From the NCBI GenBank assembly GCA_034429195.1, contig DAOUGQ010000018.1, positions 186,001-250,000 of the forward strand: a DNA stretch of 64,000 bases, read 5' to 3'. Both the position numbers and the translations under genes were made by a program. The DNA is from UBA4782 sp034429195 (GTDB lineage Bacteria > Chloroflexota > Anaerolineae > Anaerolineales > Anaerolineaceae). The notes beneath the pieces are model-generated. The model was given only the letters and a program-made list of their open reading frames with translations, did no database searches and was not told where the DNA came from. Positions 35,368 to 43,980 of the stretch are shown here, piece by piece (the first letter of the stretch is position 1; every line of letters begins with the position of its first letter).

Positions 35368-36423
35368 ATGGCTAGAATTTTTGATGTAGTTGAATATCCA
35401 AGCGAAATGGCAGATGAGCTTGTGCATCGCTTTCCTGAAACGGGTGTCGCAGACCTGCGCATTGGTTCACAGATAATCGTACGGGAATCGCAACGGGTGA
35501 TCTTCTTTCGTGATGGCAAAGCGCTAGATACTTTCATCCCTGGTCGTCATACTATAGTTACAGCAAATATTCCTAAGCTAATCGATCTGATCGGAAAAGC
35601 ATTTAATGATCGTACTCCATTCACTGCTGAAGTTTATTTCGTTTCGATGAAGGAATTTGCAGATCGAAAATGGGGTACTCCTCAGCCTATTATTGTACGC
35701 AATCCAGGAATGGGTATTGGGGTGGCATTAATGCAGGGCTTTGGCAGTTACAGTGTGCAAATATCTGATCCACAGCAATTTGTAACTCAAATTGTTGGAG
35801 CGCAGGGAATCTATCGCATGTCCGATATCGAAAACCGTTTGCGTTCTATGCTGCTTTCAAAACTTCAGGATCTGCTGGGTGAAACTGCTGCCAAGAAAAG
35901 TGTTGTTGAGTTGATTGGGTTGACCGAAGAGCTTGGTGCTGGTGTTCGGGCAAAAGCTCAAGATGATTTCGCCGCGATCGGGTTGCTTTTGAAATCATTT
36001 TACATTTCCAGTTTGAAACCTGCGGAAAAATCTCTAGAAGAATTAAAGCAAATGGGTGTATTGGATCTGGACACATATACTCGTCTGCAAGTTGCAGATG
36101 CGACACTTGCAGCTGCACAAAATCCAGGTGGTGGAGCAGGGTTAACTGCTGGTATTGGCGCAGGAATGGGAATTGGTGGGGTGATCTCTCAAACATTGCA
36201 GGGCATGGGCACAGGGCAACAGCAAGCCGCTGCAGGGGCTTCAGCAGCCGGTGCGGCTATTACCAGTGATGTTATGACGCCTTCTGAAGCAGCAGCAGTA
36301 TTGAAGGTGTCTGAAGAGGATGTTATGGCTGCCATTACTGCAGGTGAATTAAAAGCACGAAAGATTGGGAATGCTTATCGGATCAGTAAACAGGCCCTTG
36401 AAGATTTTCTAAGGGGTGCTTAG
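35368..36423 (+). CDS. SPFH-domain protein with a C-terminal excisionase-like helix-turn-helix
   Basis: A 351-residue protein. Residues about 20-235 form an SPFH (stomatin/prohibitin/flotillin) domain, with IVRESQRVIFFRDGKALDTFIPGRHTI, AEVYFVSMKEF and VRNPGMGIGVALMQGFGSYSVQISDP. A Gly/Ala-rich linker (about 245-298) follows. Residues about 300-351 (TPSEAAAVLKVSEEDVMAAITAGELKARKIGNAYRI, split by eye) match the MerR-like excisionase helix-turn-helix used by DNA-binding modules. Related virion-core-like SPFH proteins usually end in a zinc ribbon or SHOCT module. A membrane-less SPFH ring with a DNA- or protein-reading tail is the inferred form. It forms a two-gene unit closed by a 15-bp terminator stem. 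Confidence 0.75.
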   Translation: MARIFDVVEYPSEMADELVHRFPETGVADLRIGSQIIVRESQRVIFFRDGKALDTFIPGRHTIVTANIPKLIDLIGKAFNDRTPFTAEVYFVSMKEFADRKWGTPQPIIVRNPGMGIGVALMQGFGSYSVQISDPQQFVTQIVGAQGIYRMSDIENRLRSMLLSKLQDLLGETAAKKSVVELIGLTEELGAGVRAKAQDDFAAIGLLLKSFYISSLKPAEKSLEELKQMGVLDLDTYTRLQVADATLAAAQNPGGGAGLTAGIGAGMGIGGVISQTLQGMGTGQQQAAAGASAAGAAITSDVMTPSEAAAVLKVSEEDVMAAITAGELKARKIGNAYRISKQALEDFLRGA

Positions 36424-36441
36424 ATATAATTTATACAAAGA

Positions 36442-36480
36442 AAAGATACAGCCCGGTAATTCCGGGCTGTATCTTTGCAA
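36442..36480 (+). terminator. Rho-independent terminator after the SPFH gene
   Basis: A perfect 15-bp stem, AAAGATACAGCCCGG (36442-36456) with CCGGGCTGTATCTTT (36462-36476), loop of 5 bases. The T-tract is folded into the stem base. Confidence 0.75.
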
Positions 36481-36541
36481 TGAATGGGCTATAATCTAAA
36501 TGAATTAAGTAAGGCATCTCATCTATTTCGGGTGGAACTGA

Positions 36542-37696
36542 ATGAGGTTGCACGAATATCAAACCAAACAGATTTTCAACAAGTATGGAATTCCAATTCC
36601 GAGGGGGAAAATTGCTCTATATGCAGGAGAAGTAAAGCAAATTGCAGATGAAATTGGGGGGCCTATCGTTGTAAAAGCGCAAGTTTTAGTCAGCGGTCGT
36701 GGAAAAGCAGGCGGGATACGCCTTGCAAAAAGTGCCAAAGATGCTGAGGAAATAGCAGCATATATTCTGGGAATGGAAATAAAAGGTCTCCCTGTCCATA
36801 AAGTACTGATTGAAGAGGCTGTGATTTTTAACCAGGAAATATATCTGGCAATAACAATCGATCGTGAAGCAGGATTGCCCGTTTTAATGGCTTCTGGATC
36901 TGGTGGCATGGATATTGAGGAAGTTGCCTTACGCTCACCAGAAAAAATATTACGTCTGCAAATAAATCCTCTTTTAGGAATTCAAGAATATCATGCCCGA
37001 TTGATTGCGATTAATATGGATCTTAGCAGACAGCATTGGCGACAATTTTCCAAAGTTCTCGCTGAGATGTGGAAGGTATTCAGAGATTGTGATGCAACAC
37101 TGGTCGAGATTAATCCGCTTGTCATAACTGGAGATAACCGTCAAATTGCCCTTGATGGGAAAATGATCATTGACGATAATGCCTTATTTCGGCAAGCAAA
37201 TCTGGCTGAGCTACGCTGGTTGGAGGCAGAAAATCCCATAGATACGGAATCAAGGAAATTTGGATTGTCGTATATTCCTTTAAAGGGCAAAGTGGGTTGT
37301 ATGGTAAATGGCGCAGGTCTGGCAATGACAACCATGGACCTCATCAATAGTTTTGGAGGAGAACCTGCAAATTTCCTTGATATTGGCGGCGGGGCAAATG
37401 CAGAGAAGGTAAGTGCCGCGCTTAAGATCATTCTTTCGGATCCGCATGTGACTACCGTTTTGATAAATATTTTTGGTGGCATAACGAGATGTGATGAAGT
37501 AGCCAGGGGGATTATTGCAACTTTATACGAAGTTGAAAGTCAGATACCGATCATTGTTCGGCTTAGTGGTACGAATGCAAAAGAGGGTATGCAAATATTG
37601 GCAGAAAGAAATCTAAATATTGCCAACAGTTTAAGCGAAGCAGCGCGGCTAGCTGTCGATTTCTCTCAGAGAGTACCAAATGGGAATACTCATTAA
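36542..37696 (+). CDS. sucC: Succinyl-CoA ligase (ADP-forming) beta subunit
   Basis: The 384-residue subunit carries an ATP-grasp domain (MRLHEYQTKQIFNKYGIPIPRG start, then VVKAQVLVSGRGKAGGIRLAKS) and the C-terminal CoA-ligase region with VGCMVNGAGLAMTTMDLI, PANFLDIGGGANAEKV and INIFGGITRCDEVARGI. It couples succinyl-CoA cleavage to ADP phosphorylation with SucD. It overlaps sucD by 17 bases. A TATAAT at 36490-36495 may be its -10 element, but no good -35 is seen. Confidence 0.96.
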   Translation: MRLHEYQTKQIFNKYGIPIPRGKIALYAGEVKQIADEIGGPIVVKAQVLVSGRGKAGGIRLAKSAKDAEEIAAYILGMEIKGLPVHKVLIEEAVIFNQEIYLAITIDREAGLPVLMASGSGGMDIEEVALRSPEKILRLQINPLLGIQEYHARLIAINMDLSRQHWRQFSKVLAEMWKVFRDCDATLVEINPLVITGDNRQIALDGKMIIDDNALFRQANLAELRWLEAENPIDTESRKFGLSYIPLKGKVGCMVNGAGLAMTTMDLINSFGGEPANFLDIGGGANAEKVSAALKIILSDPHVTTVLINIFGGITRCDEVARGIIATLYEVESQIPIIVRLSGTNAKEGMQILAERNLNIANSLSEAARLAVDFSQRVPNGNTH

Positions 37697-38543
37697 TAAA
37701 GATACACGTATCCTTATTCAAGGGATCACAGGCCATGAAGGTCTGTTCCATACACAACAGATGTTGAAATATCCGATCCCAATAGTTGCTGGGGTAACAC
37801 CTGGTAGAGGTGGAGAATGGGTTTTTGATGGAAAAGTACCTGTATTCGATTGCGTAAAAACTGCAGTAGAAGTAAGTGGAGCAAATACTAGTGTGATTTT
37901 TGTTCCAGCACGTGCTGCAACCGACGCGATATTTGAAGCAGCGGATGCTGGAATACATTTAATATTTGTTATCACTGAAGGTATTCCTATTCAGGACATG
38001 ATGAGAATTCGTTGGTATATGAAACAACAACATATTACCTTGATTGGACCAAATACTCCTGGATTATTGATACCCGATGAAGCGAAAATTGGAATTATTC
38101 CTGGTGATATTGCTATCCCTGGAGATGTTGGGTTGGTTTCACGTTCTGGAACGCTTACGTATGAAATTGCCAGCATTCTCAAAGAATCTGGAATTGGGGT
38201 AAGTGCATGTCTTGGAATTGGAGGAGATCCAATTGTTGGAACCGGGTTTAGCGACATCCTTGATTTGTTAGAAAACGATCCTCATACAGAAAAAGTGGTG
38301 TTGATCGGAGAAATTGGCGGGCAAGAAGAACAATTAGCAGCAAAAAAGATCGCTAAAGAATATACAAAACCAGTAATTGCATTTATTGCAGGTCAGACAG
38401 CACCAACCGGAGTGCGCATGGGGCACGCAGGGGCGATTATTGAACGATCTAGCGGTTCAGCAAAAGAAAAAATCGAAGCTCTTGAGGCTGCTGGAGTAAA
38501 AATAGCAAATTTTCCAGAAGATATCCCTGGTTTGCTGATCTGA
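37680..38543 (+). CDS. sucD: Succinyl-CoA ligase (ADP-forming) alpha subunit
   Basis: The 287-residue subunit binds CoA and carries the phosphohistidine. RILIQGITGHEGLFHTQQML is the CoA-binding start, GLVSRSGTLTYEI and GIGGDPIVGTGFSDIL follow, and MGHAGAIIE contains the active-site His. The gene overlaps sucC and ends before a terminator hairpin. The pair acts in the TCA cycle or in succinate fermentation steps. No other TCA gene is in the window. Confidence 0.97.
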   Translation: MGILINKDTRILIQGITGHEGLFHTQQMLKYPIPIVAGVTPGRGGEWVFDGKVPVFDCVKTAVEVSGANTSVIFVPARAATDAIFEAADAGIHLIFVITEGIPIQDMMRIRWYMKQQHITLIGPNTPGLLIPDEAKIGIIPGDIAIPGDVGLVSRSGTLTYEIASILKESGIGVSACLGIGGDPIVGTGFSDILDLLENDPHTEKVVLIGEIGGQEEQLAAKKIAKEYTKPVIAFIAGQTAPTGVRMGHAGAIIERSSGSAKEKIEALEAAGVKIANFPEDIPGLLI

Positions 38544-38582
38544 TCGAATAGGTGAAAAACAAAAGCGCGATCATAAAACTTT

Positions 38583-38615
38583 ACAATCCTTCAAAGTATC
38601 TGAAGGATTGTTAGT
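38583..38615 (+). terminator. Terminator after sucD
   Basis: An 11-bp perfect stem ACAATCCTTCA (38583-38593) / TGAAGGATTGT (38601-38611) followed by TAGTTTATT. It lies between the convergent sucD and acyl carrier protein genes and may serve both. Confidence 0.75.
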
Positions 38616-38697
38616 TTATTATCCCTATTAGATCAAGATACGAAGATAGGTAAATTTATTTCGATCTTTCCATATTGCTTTTTTACGATACGGTTAA

Positions 38698-38934
38698 TTA
38701 TTTCTTATGTTTGTTGATGTAGGTTACTGCATCTGTAACTGTTTTGATATTGCGCGCTTCGTCATCTGCGATAGTAAGATCAAATTTTTCACAAAAACCA
38801 TCGATCAGAAAAAATTGGTCCATCGAGTCAGCATTGAGGTCTTCGATAAAACGGGTTTCGGGTTTTACAGCTGCTGGATCGCATTTCATCACATCAACAA
38901 TTACATCTCGTACTGCTTCATATGTTTCGTCCAT
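38698..38934 (-). CDS. acpP: Acyl carrier protein
   Basis: A 78-residue acidic four-helix protein with the phosphopantetheine site NADSMDQFFLIDGFCEKF, where Ser in DSM takes the place of the usual DSL. FIEDLNADS is the standard lead-in. It carries acyl chains for fatty-acid synthesis. ATG 38934 has GGAGG nine bases upstream. The longer frame to 38976 starts before this site. It stands alone on the minus strand and is not next to fab genes. The Cys in KCDPAAV and in GFCEKF are not typical of primary AcpP, so a specialised carrier protein is possible. Confidence 0.92.
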   Translation of the reverse strand: MDETYEAVRDVIVDVMKCDPAAVKPETRFIEDLNADSMDQFFLIDGFCEKFDLTIADDEARNIKTVTDAVTYINKHKK

Positions 38935-38963
38935 GTTAGATCCTCCGAAAGAATTCTCTATTG

Positions 38964-38992
38964 ACTTTAATTGCATGAAGAAAATCTGTCAA
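38964..38992 (-). promoter_or_regulatory. Promoter of the acyl carrier protein gene
   Basis: Minus-strand TTGACA (38987-38992), 17-base spacer, TAAAGT (38964-38969), 30 bases upstream of the ATG. Confidence 0.6.
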
Positions 38993-39026
38993 GTGGTATT
39001 ATAAAATAATTCTCACTAAATTGTAT

Positions 39027-39055
39027 TTTGAGAGAGAGATTGTCTCTGGTATACT
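39027..39055 (+). promoter_or_regulatory. Extended -10 promoter upstream of fni
   Basis: TGGTATACT (39047-39055) is an extended -10 element, 43 bases before the fni ATG. The -35 hexamer at 39027-39032 (TTTGAG) is weak. Confidence 0.45.
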
Positions 39056-39097
39056 CAAAAACACACATTTGAATAAATCGTTTCGAAAGCAGGCAAA

Positions 39098-40135
39098 ATG
39101 CCGGATAATTCCTTGCTTCCATTTCGTAAAGCTGATCATCTTCGAATAAATATTGAAAAGAACGTCCAATCAGGGTTGCAATCAGGCTTTGATGATTATT
39201 ATTTTGTTCATAATGCCTTACCAGAAATTGACCTTGATGAGATTAATACTGAAATCACAATTTTTAAGAGAAAGTTAAAATCTCCCCTGTTAATTTCTTC
39301 AATGACTGGTGGAACACCCGAAGCAGCTGAGATAAATCGTACTCTTGCCAAAATAGCTCAAAAACATGGTTTAGCAATGGGGTTGGGTTCACAGCGTGCT
39401 GCAATTGAAGACCCTAATCTGGCTTATACATTTCAGGTGCGCTCTATAGCTCCAGATATTCTATTATTTGCTAATCTAGGCGCAGTTCAACTTAATTATG
39501 GCTTCACTATTGATCATTGTATCAGAGCAGTTGAGATGGCAAATGCAGATGCCCTTTTTCTGCACTTGAATTCTTTGCAAGAAGCATTACAACCTGAAGG
39601 AGAATGCAATTTTGGCGGATTGTTGAGCAAGATAGAAAAAGTTTGTATTAAATTGCCGGTACCTGTAGTGATAAAAGAAGTAGGTTGGGGAATCTCAGGT
39701 AAGGTAGCCAAGAGATTAAAAGATGTTGGGGTACAAGCAATTGATGTGGCTGGAGCGGGTGGAACATCCTGGTCGCAGGTTGAATCCCACCGGATCAAGG
39801 ATGAAACTGACCGTATGATCGCTTCTGACTTCAATAAATGGGGAATACCAACCATGGTGTGTCTTGAAGAGATTAGAACTCAAGTGCCTGAAATACTCAC
39901 CTTTGCATCTGGTGGAATAATTAATGGAATTGAAATTGCTAAAGCAATTGCCCAGGGAGCTTCTCTTTGTGGAATGGCCGGACCATTTCTTAGAGCAGTC
40001 AAATCATCGGAAGAGGCGGTTGAAAAGTTGATCGCATACCTGATAAAAGAATTACGAATCGCTATGTTTGCAACAGGCAGCAAAAACCTTGATGAATTAA
40101 GAAATGCTTCAATGATTTTTCAGAAAGCCAGATAA
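39098..40135 (+). CDS. fni: Type 2 isopentenyl-diphosphate delta-isomerase (FMN-dependent)
   Basis: The 345-residue TIM-barrel flavoprotein interconverts IPP and DMAPP. RKADHLRINIEKNVQ is the N-terminal signature, LLISSMTGGTPEAAEINRTLAKIA and MGLGSQRAAIEDP bind FMN and substrate, VVIKEVGWGIS and VAGAGGTSWSQVE follow, and ASGGIINGIEIAKAIAQGA closes the phosphate-binding site. It is followed two bases later by a polyprenyl synthase, so the pair makes isoprenoid precursors and then elongates them. Confidence 0.95.
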   Translation: MPDNSLLPFRKADHLRINIEKNVQSGLQSGFDDYYFVHNALPEIDLDEINTEITIFKRKLKSPLLISSMTGGTPEAAEINRTLAKIAQKHGLAMGLGSQRAAIEDPNLAYTFQVRSIAPDILLFANLGAVQLNYGFTIDHCIRAVEMANADALFLHLNSLQEALQPEGECNFGGLLSKIEKVCIKLPVPVVIKEVGWGISGKVAKRLKDVGVQAIDVAGAGGTSWSQVESHRIKDETDRMIASDFNKWGIPTMVCLEEIRTQVPEILTFASGGIINGIEIAKAIAQGASLCGMAGPFLRAVKSSEEAVEKLIAYLIKELRIAMFATGSKNLDELRNASMIFQKAR

Positions 40136-40137
40136 TC

Positions 40138-41142
40138 ATGGACACTGACGAATTGTTTAATTTAATGCGAGAGAAAATCGAACAGACCTTAAAAGATGTG
40201 ATCAATCGAGTTCCAGAAAGCGAGTTGCGCTTTATGCTTTCATACCATATGGGTTGGGAAGGCGAGAGCAATGGAGTAAAGGTACAGGGAAAGCGAATTC
40301 GGCCTCTGTTAACCCTGATCGGTGTCGCTGGTACTGGGGGAGACTGGGAAGAGGCATTACCTGCCGCTGCTGGGATTGAATTGATCCACAATTTTTCTTT
40401 GATTCATGATGACATAGAAGATCATTCTGAAATGCGAAGGGGAAGAAAAACAGTTTGGTCAATTTGGGGAGTGCCCCAGGCGATAAATGCTGGTGATTTG
40501 ATGTTCAGCCTGGCTAGAAATAGTGTATTGGATCTACAAAAGTATATTCCCGTTGAACGAGTATTGATGGCTATTGAATTATTGGATCAAACTTGCTTAT
40601 CTTTGACTTATGGGCAATTCTTAGATATGCAGTATGAAAAAATAAACCAGATCGATATTATTGATTACTGGAAAATGATTGGTGGAAAGACAGCAGCATT
40701 AACTTCTTGTTGTATGAAGATGGGTGGAATAATTTCAGGAGCATCATCTGAGACAATTTCTCATTTGAGCCGTTTTGGAGAATTTTTAGGTTTGGCTTTT
40801 CAGGTTGTGGATGATTGGCTGGGTATCTGGGGTGATGAAAGTCAAACTGGAAAGTCAACTGCCAGTGATCTGGTTGAGGGCAAGAAATCGCTACCAGTCA
40901 TTTTTGGGTTAAAGAATTGTGATGGTTTCCTTGAAGAATGGAAATCTGGGATTGGGAATCTACAAAAAGCACAAAACCTTGCAGAAACGCTGGAACTATG
41001 CGGAGCAAAAGCTTTTGTTGAAAAAGAAGCTGAGAAGCAAACATTATTGGCGTTGGAAGCTCTACATCTTGCAATAAAAGATGAAAAATATGCAAACATT
41101 CTTGAAGAATTAACTGAAGGAATGTTACATAGGAAGAAATAG
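40138..41142 (+). CDS. Polyprenyl diphosphate synthase (trans-isoprenyl diphosphate synthase family)
   Basis: The 334-residue all-helical enzyme condenses IPP with an allylic diphosphate. The first Asp-rich motif is LIHDDIEDHSEMRRGRKTVW (DDxxD) and the second is QVVDDWLGIWGDESQTGKS, where the usual DDxxD reads DDWLG. Conserved GKRIRPLL occurs near residue 45. Product length (C15, C20 or longer) cannot be told from these motifs alone. The small residues before DDIED (NFSLIH) do not show two bulky aromatics, which is more like GGPP or longer products, as inference. It follows fni by two bases and precedes folE by 16. Confidence 0.9.
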   Translation: MDTDELFNLMREKIEQTLKDVINRVPESELRFMLSYHMGWEGESNGVKVQGKRIRPLLTLIGVAGTGGDWEEALPAAAGIELIHNFSLIHDDIEDHSEMRRGRKTVWSIWGVPQAINAGDLMFSLARNSVLDLQKYIPVERVLMAIELLDQTCLSLTYGQFLDMQYEKINQIDIIDYWKMIGGKTAALTSCCMKMGGIISGASSETISHLSRFGEFLGLAFQVVDDWLGIWGDESQTGKSTASDLVEGKKSLPVIFGLKNCDGFLEEWKSGIGNLQKAQNLAETLELCGAKAFVEKEAEKQTLLALEALHLAIKDEKYANILEELTEGMLHRKK

Positions 41143-41158
41143 GAAATATGAGGGTATT

Positions 41159-41794
41159 ATGGCGCATGCGAAAAATCGTGTTTATAAAGCAGCGGATTTA
41201 ATAGATGATAAAGAAGTAAATTGTGATTTATTGGAGAAAGCAACCCGCGATATATTGGTAGCTATAGGTGAAGATCCAGAGCGTGAGGGTTTAAAGAGAA
41301 CACCTGAACGGGTTGCTCGTATGTATGATGAACTATTATCAGGTTATCGAATTGATCCAGTGAAAATGGTTAATGAAGCCTTATTTGCAGTCGATTATGA
41401 TGAAATGGTAATAGTTCGTGATATTGAATTTAATAGTTTATGTGAACACCACTTACTACCTTTTATCGGCAGAGCACATGTTGCGTATCTCCCGAAAGGG
41501 AAAGTAATTGGATTGTCAAAAATACCCAGAATAGTTGATATGTTTGCGCATCGATTACAGGTTCAAGAAAGAATGACAAAGCAAATTGCAGAATTTCTGC
41601 AAGAATTATTAAACCCTGTAGGTGTTGGGGTGGTGATCGAGGCACTTCATTTGTGTTCCATGATCCGTGGAGTGAAAAAGCACGATGCACGCATGACAAC
41701 ATCGGCTATGTTAGGTAGTTTCCGAACCAATATTGCCTCACGTGTGGAGTTTTTAGACAATATCTCTCGAGGATCAGAATCTTTACATTTTTAA
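41159..41794 (+). CDS. folE: GTP cyclohydrolase I
   Basis: The 211-residue enzyme converts GTP to dihydroneopterin triphosphate, the first step of folate and pterin synthesis. LKRTPERVARMYDELLSGY and FNSLCEHHLLPFIGRAHVAYLP include the zinc Cys-Glu-His-His set, IGLSKIPRIVDMFAHRLQVQERMTKQIA binds substrate, and HLCSMIRGVKKHDARMTTSAMLG carries the second zinc Cys. Length is normal. Co-location with isoprenoid genes has no obvious pathway meaning. Confidence 0.97.
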   Translation: MAHAKNRVYKAADLIDDKEVNCDLLEKATRDILVAIGEDPEREGLKRTPERVARMYDELLSGYRIDPVKMVNEALFAVDYDEMVIVRDIEFNSLCEHHLLPFIGRAHVAYLPKGKVIGLSKIPRIVDMFAHRLQVQERMTKQIAEFLQELLNPVGVGVVIEALHLCSMIRGVKKHDARMTTSAMLGSFRTNIASRVEFLDNISRGSESLHF

Positions 41795-41848
41795 AACAAA
41801 ATGCCACCCGGATTATCTTCAGGCGGTCTTTGAATATAATAGTTTAAA

Positions 41849-42685
41849 TTACTTCATTAGGTAAAGAATGCCAATTGTTTTGGGGCCACAATGACTGGAA
41901 ACAGTTGCGCCAGCTTTTGTTATGCAGATTTCATCAATACTTGCAATCTTTTCTAATTTCTCTTTTATATAATTTGGATCAATATCTCCGCCACTATGAG
42001 TAATAAAAACTCTATGTAGATCTATCTTATCAACATTCGCTTTAAAAGTATCAATTTGTGCATCCATCCCTTTTGTTCCAGAACCGCGCACTTTTTGGCG
42101 GACACCAAGAGTACCATCATGGCGTACCTCAATAATTGGATGAATACTTAGTAAACTTCCCATAATGCTTTCCATTGCAGAGCATCTGCCACCTTTGTAC
42201 AGGTAATCCAGGGTATCAATTACAAATGAGGTATTAACCCGGGGAACAAGTGACAATATGTAATTATAAATTTCATCTAATGAAGCACCTTTATCTCGCA
42301 GTTCGGCTGCTGCTAATACCAACAAGCCAATTCCCGTGGAAAGATTTGCAGAATCCACAATGCGAATACGTTGGTCAGGTAATGATTGGGCGGCAATTGT
42401 GGCATTCTGGTTTGTTGCGGAAAGCTTTGCTCCAATACTAATAAAAATAATGTCACCAGGGTGTTGTTTAAAAAATTCGATAAATTCTACGACTGAAGGA
42501 GCTGCAGTTTTTGGCAGCTGACCGCTTTTTTCAACTTCTCTATATAATAGTTCAGATGAGATATCATTACCATCAAAATAGGTTTTTTCGTTTACATACA
42601 CTGTTAAGGGAATTACTTCAATACCAAATCGCTGGATCAACTCTGGACTTAAATCTGCGCAACTATCAGTAAGGACATGTACCAC
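41849..42685 (-). CDS. DegV-family fatty-acid-binding protein
   Basis: The 278-residue protein has the DegV two-domain fold. VLTDSCADLSPELIQRFGIEVIPLTV is the N-terminal signature, GDIIFISIGAKLSATNQNA binds the carboxylate, IRIVDSANLSTGIGLLVLAAAEL follows, and DTLDYLYKGGRCSA is the second conserved block. DegV and FakB proteins bring fatty acids to the kinase FakA. No fakA is adjacent. The GTG start at 42685 is supported by GGGAGG six bases upstream. Confidence 0.92.
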   Translation of the reverse strand: MVHVLTDSCADLSPELIQRFGIEVIPLTVYVNEKTYFDGNDISSELLYREVEKSGQLPKTAAPSVVEFIEFFKQHPGDIIFISIGAKLSATNQNATIAAQSLPDQRIRIVDSANLSTGIGLLVLAAAELRDKGASLDEIYNYILSLVPRVNTSFVIDTLDYLYKGGRCSAMESIMGSLLSIHPIIEVRHDGTLGVRQKVRGSGTKGMDAQIDTFKANVDKIDLHRVFITHSGGDIDPNYIKEKLEKIASIDEICITKAGATVSSHCGPKTIGILYLMK

Positions 42686-42774
42686 GGATACCTCCCGGAG
42701 GCATTTTTTAATGATGGAAAATATTATAGTCTATTAATTTGGGTGTGAATAGAAGTATATTCCCCAATTCAAGA

Positions 42775-43752
42775 TCAAAACCAGCCACGCTTTCTAAAGA
42801 AAACTAACATACTGGCAATAATCAATAAGCAAAGGATCCACACCATGGGATAGCCAAATTGCCAATTAAGCTCAGGGAAGTAACGAAAGTTCATACCGTA
42901 AATTCCTGCCAGAAAGGTGATAGGAAGGAAAATCGTAGATACAATTGTTAAAGCTTTCATGACATTGTTTAGTTTAAGGGATGTCGATGAAAGATATATA
43001 TCTAGAGCACTTGAAACCAAGTCTCGAATTGACTCACTCATATCCTGTATCCGTACAAGATGGTCGTATATGTCGCGAAAATATATCCTCGATTGCTGGT
43101 CGATTTGTGGAAATTGATCTCTACTAAGGCGATTAATTACTTCGCGTTGTGGGGCAATAATGCGTCTCAATTCCATTACACTATGTTTAAGAAATAAAAT
43201 CCGTTCCAAAACACTGGGTTCTGGAGTTTCAAGAACTTTATCTTCCAACAACTCGATTTCTTCATCCATTTCGTCCAATATCGGAAAATATTCATCTACT
43301 ACAGCATCCAGAATGCTATGGCATAGAAAGTCAGTACCAAACTGATGAATTCTGGCATCTCTTTTTAGCCTAGCGAAGACCTTCTCGATGGAGGAAAGGG
43401 AATCTTCTTGATGATAAGTTACCAAAAAGTTGCTGCCAAGGTAGATATTCAACTCATTCGTTTCCATTTTTTGAAAATCATGATCTGGTTGTACGGCATG
43501 CATGATAATGAATAGGTAATCTGCGAAATCATCAACCTTTGGAGGTTGGTAACCCACACTTTGACAATCCTCAATAGTTAAAGGGTGGAAGGAAAAAAGA
43601 TCGGAAAGAATGGTTTTTGTCTCTTCCTGTGACGGATTAGACAGGTGAATCCAAAGCAGACTATCTTCTTTCGTTAATGCATTTTGCATCTGCTCAATTG
43701 TTAACTCTTCTTGTACTAGACCATCTTGTAAAAAAAAGATCGAACGTATCAT
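42775..43752 (-). CDS. corA: CorA-family magnesium/cobalt transporter
   Basis: The 325-residue protein has a long cytoplasmic N-terminal funnel and two C-terminal membrane helices. The signature GIYGMNF is between them (helix 1 ALTIVSTIFLPITFLA, helix 2 PMVWILCLLIIASMLVFF). HPLTIEDCQ is a typical N-terminal block. Mg2+ is the usual substrate, with Co2+ or Ni2+ possible. Ni2+ supply would suit a [NiFe]-hydrogenase, but the sequence does not show it. ATG 43752 is preferred to GTG 43764 because GAGG lies six bases upstream of the ATG. Confidence 0.92.
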   Translation of the reverse strand: MIRSIFFLQDGLVQEELTIEQMQNALTKEDSLLWIHLSNPSQEETKTILSDLFSFHPLTIEDCQSVGYQPPKVDDFADYLFIIMHAVQPDHDFQKMETNELNIYLGSNFLVTYHQEDSLSSIEKVFARLKRDARIHQFGTDFLCHSILDAVVDEYFPILDEMDEEIELLEDKVLETPEPSVLERILFLKHSVMELRRIIAPQREVINRLSRDQFPQIDQQSRIYFRDIYDHLVRIQDMSESIRDLVSSALDIYLSSTSLKLNNVMKALTIVSTIFLPITFLAGIYGMNFRYFPELNWQFGYPMVWILCLLIIASMLVFFRKRGWF

Positions 43753-43780
43753 AGCTAACCTCACATTGGCTTCTTTCTAG

Positions 43781-43849
43781 TACGAATTATAAGACACATG
43801 ATTGCAGGTATATCAATAATATCAATGAATTCGTAAAGAATATACGAAT
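43781..43849. repeat. Three TACGAAT heptamers between corA and the peroxiredoxin gene
   Basis: TACGAAT at 43781-43787, ATTCGTA at 43829-43835 and TACGAAT at 43843-43849. The last two form an inverted repeat with a 7-base spacer. They could be sites for a regulator of corA or the peroxiredoxin. Short AT-rich words repeat easily by chance. Confidence 0.3.
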
Positions 43850-43980
43850 ACCGGAAAAGATTGGCGTATATATTAATTTACTGCAATCTGAAAGAATATT
43901 TGAAAATTGAATCCTGATGTATACTAAAAATAAGGTGTGAATTATTAATTGCAGAAACGAAAAAATATTAGGAGGTGTAC

